Source: Euglena gracilis
Lineage: Eukaryota > Euglenida > Euglenophyceae > Euglenales
NCBI GenBank assembly: GCA_039621445.1
Contig: CP154957.1
Span: forward strand, 27,574,541 to 27,638,540
DNA: 64,000 nt
Direction of reading: 5' to 3'
Shown: positions 60,950-64,000 of the stretch, in pieces
How positions within the stretch are numbered: the first letter of the stretch is position 1
How the letters are laid out: every line of letters starts with the position of its first letter
Notes under the pieces: model-generated
The model's database searches: none
The model's input: only the letters and a program-made list of their open reading frames with translations
Told to the model about the DNA's origin: nothing
Translations under genes and position numbers: made by a program

Positions 60950-62362
60950 TCAACAAAATACACCGCGTTCGCGGGCAGATTGTATCATGGCAATGCGTTC
61001 TTCGACGCTTGGCAGGTTGGAGATAATGTCTTCTTGCCAAAGGGTGGCATTATCGTCCACCGGCATGTTTTCCTCTTGCGAGGTCTCAGACGTTGTATCT
61101 TGTCGAGTTCTACCTCGGAGGGTAGAAGTGACCCGGCTTCTCCCTGCTAATTCGGTATATGTCGGTGCTGGTGTGGTAGCAGCTGGGGTCTTCGCCCGCT
61201 TTCCTGATTTGCTACCACTCCCAGGTGGAGGTGGTTTTGGTTCGTTATGTCGTTCAGCGGGTTTGCACGGTTCTGCAGGCTGTGGTTTAGCCTTAGTCTT
61301 ACTGCCTTTCTCTTTCCGCTGTGGCGGAAGGGGGCGTTCTGCAAGCGACTTTGGAGCAGGTTTGACCGTTGGTGTGGTGGTAGGTGGTACGTCAGGAGCC
61401 GTCGGTACCACCTGTTCAGGTGTGTGTACCACTACGGGTGTTGTGTCATGTGGTGGTGTTTGTTCGACCGTAGTCGATTCAGTTGTTGTCACCACTTCGG
61501 GTGTTTGGACATCAGGAGTAGAGCTGGCCGCGTCTGCTGCCATTGCTGTGGTGGAAGCCGTAGCTTCTTGTGTTGGTTTCTCGCCAAGTCCCGTGTCACT
61601 GGGACTTCGCGTTGAAGAAGAAGACCTCGATCGCACCATTGCAACCATCGAGGCTACGCCACTTCGGACGCTTCCGAGGACGCGTTCTGCAGCGCGTCCA
61701 ACTTGTGGTGGTATGAGTATAAAGTCGTCTGGGTCTTGGTATCTGTCGATACCTTCTCGTTGTTGTCTTGCAATCAGTTCGCGAAATGCGATTTTCTCAG
61801 CATCAGTTACTTCGTGTGTAGCTTCCGCATGTGCGGAAGTAGGTGGAACCACTTCTGTCGAAGGCGCTGCGGCCGTTGTGGAATCTGCAGGCACTTCGGC
61901 CATTGTAAATTCTGCAGGCGCGTCAGGTTCCGCGTCTGGCAATGGTGTTTGTGAACGTGTTTGAGCAGGCGTTGTAGTTGGCACTTCGGCCCTTAGAGCA
62001 TGTTGTACGCCGGTATCTTCCGGTTCAGACTCCACAGATGCGGAGGAGACGGAACGTGTACTGTGTTCATTGTCTGTCCGTTCTTCCATTTCCTCATCGC
62101 TGGATGTCCCAGAAGAGGAAACGGACGAAGAGTCTGAAGAGTGTACGGGAGTGTGTTCCACAGACATTGTAGGTGTAGGTGGAGGTTGTGGCAAACGTTC
62201 TTCCGAACGTTTGGTTGCAGGCTTCGCTGCTGCTTTGGCTGTTGACGTTGTAAATGATGCAGCCGTTGGAGGTTGTTCAACTGCAGACTGCGCGGCTTCG
62301 GACTCCGCCATCTGAGGTTCAGGGAGTTTTTTATACGTGGTCGCAGACGTAAATTTTGCCAT
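60950..62362 (-). CDS. 470-residue Pro/Ser/Thr-rich acidic protein of unidentified element
   Basis: The longest uninterrupted frame in the window, from ATG 62362 (MAKFTSATTYKKLPEPQMAE) to 60950. The N-terminal 60 residues are Ala/Pro-rich. Then comes an SSDSSSVSSSGTSSDEEMEE acidic Ser block (residues about 75-110), a long Pro/Thr/Val-rich middle, a basic PPQRKEKGSKTKAKPQ patch (about residues 345-360), GSGSKSGKRAKTPAAT (about 395), and a C-terminus with QEDIISNLPSVEERIAMI. Composition suggests an intrinsically disordered, phosphorylatable, nucleic-acid-binding or scaffold protein, as in phosphoprotein-like or gag-like partners; this is inference. It follows the core ORF by about 110 bp and has a degraded likely counterpart at 1-1027. 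Confidence 0.6.
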   Translation of the reverse strand: MAKFTSATTYKKLPEPQMAESEAAQSAVEQPPTAASFTTSTAKAAAKPATKRSEERLPQPPPTPTMSVEHTPVHSSDSSSVSSSGTSSDEEMEERTDNEHSTRSVSSASVESEPEDTGVQHALRAEVPTTTPAQTRSQTPLPDAEPDAPAEFTMAEVPADSTTAAAPSTEVVPPTSAHAEATHEVTDAEKIAFRELIARQQREGIDRYQDPDDFILIPPQVGRAAERVLGSVRSGVASMVAMVRSRSSSSTRSPSDTGLGEKPTQEATASTTAMAADAASSTPDVQTPEVVTTTESTTVEQTPPHDTTPVVVHTPEQVVPTAPDVPPTTTPTVKPAPKSLAERPLPPQRKEKGSKTKAKPQPAEPCKPAERHNEPKPPPPGSGSKSGKRAKTPAATTPAPTYTELAGRSRVTSTLRGRTRQDTTSETSQEENMPVDDNATLWQEDIISNLPSVEERIAMIQSARERGVFC

Positions 62363-62470
62363 CCGACAAATTTGTTTCCTCCCGATCCGCGAGGAAGCCA
62401 GTCCAGTATTGGGATGGCCAACCCATCCTTATTTGTACGTCTGCCTTTGAAAAACGGGGCAAAGTCCTCT

Positions 62471-63360
62471 TCAGAGGGTTTCGCCAAACAGGCGTTTGAT
62501 GTACTTCCGTTTTCCGTCTTCGTCCCATTCAGGTCGAAGAGGGAGGTATTCTTGTGGGAGTTGTTGTTTTGGGTTGAATAAATTGTAGATTTCCAGAGCA
62601 TAGGACACCCATGCTCTCCATTGGAACGTCTGCATGTGCAGAAGCATTTGTCGGTGGTTTCGTCTGGCGTATCCGATTTCCCTGACTTCGAGGGGATTGT
62701 GGCAGATGTGTCCAAGTAGTCTTCGTTGTTGTTGGGCTTCCGCCCATTCGCGTTGGTGGGGCTGCGCCCTTTGTGCGTTTGGGCGGTCGGTTGTCCGACC
62801 GCGCACGCCAAAGCCCCAGAAGTCCACGGGGAACTTGTGGTGGCAGTGGGTGCACCAAAGCACGAATTTTTGTGGGTATGTCAGGTCGATTCCGACCACT
62901 TGGAAGTGGGGGCCGTAGTGTTCGTTGAGGAAAATTTGGTAGTTGTAACAGAACATTTCGTGTGTCACCAATTGTATATCCTTTGGAAGTGGGAATACTT
63001 CCCATTGTATGCCTTGTGGTCCGATTTCTCGGATATTGTCAAACATTGTCTTCAGTGCGTCAACTTTGGATGTGGCAAGTAGTGCGCTTGGCTGGCGGGC
63101 ATTGCAAATGAACCGAAGTTCATGCAATGGAATCCGAGCCAAAAAAGTAGTTGCCAGAAACCCGGCAAATTGTCGATGCCATCCTGGCTTTCGTAACAGG
63201 AAATTGTACCGTCGAAGAAAAAGCCACGGGCTTTTTCCTTGTAGAGTTTGACCATGTTGTGATGTACTTCGGGAGCAACAACCCAAGGGTGTTGTTCCTC
63301 GTAGTACTTGTGCATAATTGTATCACATCCGTCTGAGATCCAGAACAGATGGTCAATCAT
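62471..63360 (-). CDS. Conserved core protein of unidentified element, better copy (one frame shift)
   Basis: Frame 63286-62471 (271 residues) plus an overlapping upstream frame 63360-63052 together cover the homologue of 1079-2192. The upstream frame has MIDHLFWISDGCDTIMHKYY and MVKLYKEKARGFFFDGTISC. The downstream one has PLHELRFICNARQPSALL, GPQGIQWEVFPLPKDIQLV, VGIDLTYPQKFVLWCTHCHH then KFPVDFWGFG, ARRNHRQMLLHMQTFQWRAW and ALEIYNLFNPKQQLPQEYLP. The C-x2-C-H-H cluster is shared with the other copy and may bind metal. The frame changes near 63150-63180. It has no similarity to RT, integrase, helicase or capsid motifs that I can name. Conservation of sense residues between diverged copies argues for a real protein. 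Confidence 0.65.
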
Positions 63361-63544
63361 AAATTGTACGTCCAGGTCGTAACCCGGTTGTGAGCCTTCG
63401 CTCTTTCCTTTGCCTTTCTGGCCTTTCTGTCCTTTGCTGTCTTCTCTCTCTTCTTCGTTCCAACGCTATTCACCGTTTTTTCGATATGCTCGTGTTTTCC
63501 TCCATATTCTACCAGTCACACCTGCGGTGTAGTGTCCAGCGATG

Positions 63545-64000
63545 TCATCGGAGGGTTTGTCTGGTCGCATTTGGTGATAGATTTCTTGTCAAGGAATGTT
63601 GAACGTTGGACGGGATCGGCAGGTCATCATTGTCCTGACGATCACGTTGCGCCTGCGCGCTTTGTGGATCGTCGTCCAAACGACGGCGTTGTGTGTCTGG
63701 CGTTGGACGTGTTTGTGGTGGTGTTGCAAACTCCGGTCCACGCGGACGTTTGCGCGTGTCAACGTTGTATTGTTTTGCTGGGGCCGTCAAATGTTGTAGA
63801 GCTTCCTTGTAAGTGGCGCGTTGTGCTGGCGACTCAAACCTGGGTTGACCCGAGAAAGTTTGTCCCGGTTCAACAGGTGGTTGTGTCTGTCCAGCCGAAG
63901 CCGGTTGTGAAGGTGTTGTGACAGGAGGTGGTCGAACAGGAATTGTAGATTGTGCGGGTACTTTTGCACGTGCCGACTGCGCGGCTTGAGCAGGGGGTCC
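63545..64000 (-). CDS. N-terminal Pro/Gln/Arg-rich segment of unidentified element, partial
   Basis: It runs in from the right edge of the window. The frames (63969-63787 and 63790-63545) are Pro/Gln-rich, with a segment SPAQRATYKEALQHLT near 63830 that has a plus-strand relative at about 3930-3980. Next come a basic TRKRPRGPEF motif and an Arg/Asp/Gln-rich run (RRRLDDDPQSAQAQRDRQ). Between 63545 and 63360 a GQKGQKGKGKS-type linker (about 63430-63400) matches the basic linker of the 2.19-kb copy. It probably precedes the core protein in one original reading frame. The true start lies outside the window. Confidence 0.45.
   Translation of the reverse strand, partial: GPPAQAAQSARAKVPAQSTIPVRPPPVTTPSQPASAGQTQPPVEPGQTFSGQPRFESPAQRATYKEALQHLTAPAKQYNVDTRKRPRGPEFATPPQTRPTPDTQRRRLDDDPQSAQAQRDRQDNDDLPIPSNVQHSLTRNLSPNATRQTLR

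Overview
This is a repeat-dense nuclear segment from a eukaryote with spliceosomal introns and DIRS-type (tyrosine-recombinase) retroelements. A unicellular alga or similar protist fits best, but nothing here fixes the species. There is no bacterial or organellar gene organisation. Real exons are short, GC-rich islands of about 35 to 220 bp. They are separated by AT-richer introns full of C/G homopolymers, microsatellites, hairpins and dispersed repeats. Most long open frames in the repeats are not genes.

Three host genes lie head to tail on the + strand. RNA polymerase III subunit RPC5 (POLR3E) is read from about 12.4 kb to a stop at 19662; its first exon was not found. A calponin-homology (CH) domain protein runs from about 24.8 to 29.7 kb. 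The meiotic recombination factor MND1 runs from an ATG at 30975 to a stop at 47269, with nine exons spread over 16.3 kb. A small three-exon gene of unknown function (22387-23616) sits between RPC5 and the CH gene. Weaker minus-strand coding-like segments lie at 5.0-5.5 kb and at 9.4-10.25 kb (membrane-protein-like). The host genes share orientation but no pathway: Pol III transcription, actin or microtubule binding, and meiotic strand exchange.

Left flank (0-12 kb): a decayed minus-strand copy of an unidentified multi-gene element (0-3.4 kb), an inverted pair of 0.29-kb repeats (3.2 and 10.6 kb), a direct-repeat-bounded 0.45-kb element (4.3 kb, with an inverted copy at 21.9 kb), and arrays of TTTGCGC/GCGCAAA hairpins.

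The MND1 introns hold a 164-bp satellite, one arm of an 0.9-kb inverted repeat whose other arm is at 52 kb, a foldback element with telomere-like TTAGGG/CCCTAA motifs, and two 2.7-3.0-kb elements with matching terminal inverted repeats filled with GCGC hairpins.

Right flank (48.6-59.6 kb): several truncated and inverted DIRS-like copies carrying RT, RNase H and tyrosine recombinase segments plus terminal repeats, two of them head to head around 56.45 kb. The last 4.3 kb (59.7-64 kb, minus strand) is a compact intron-free run of at least five open frames. Two of its products are homologous to the decayed copy at 0-3.4 kb. They match no family I can name, and this is the best candidate for something undescribed.

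Exon boundaries were set by eye from homology, GT/AG signals and reading phase. Boundaries given as approximate need transcript support. C/G homopolymers are likely sites of both real frameshifts and sequencing error.
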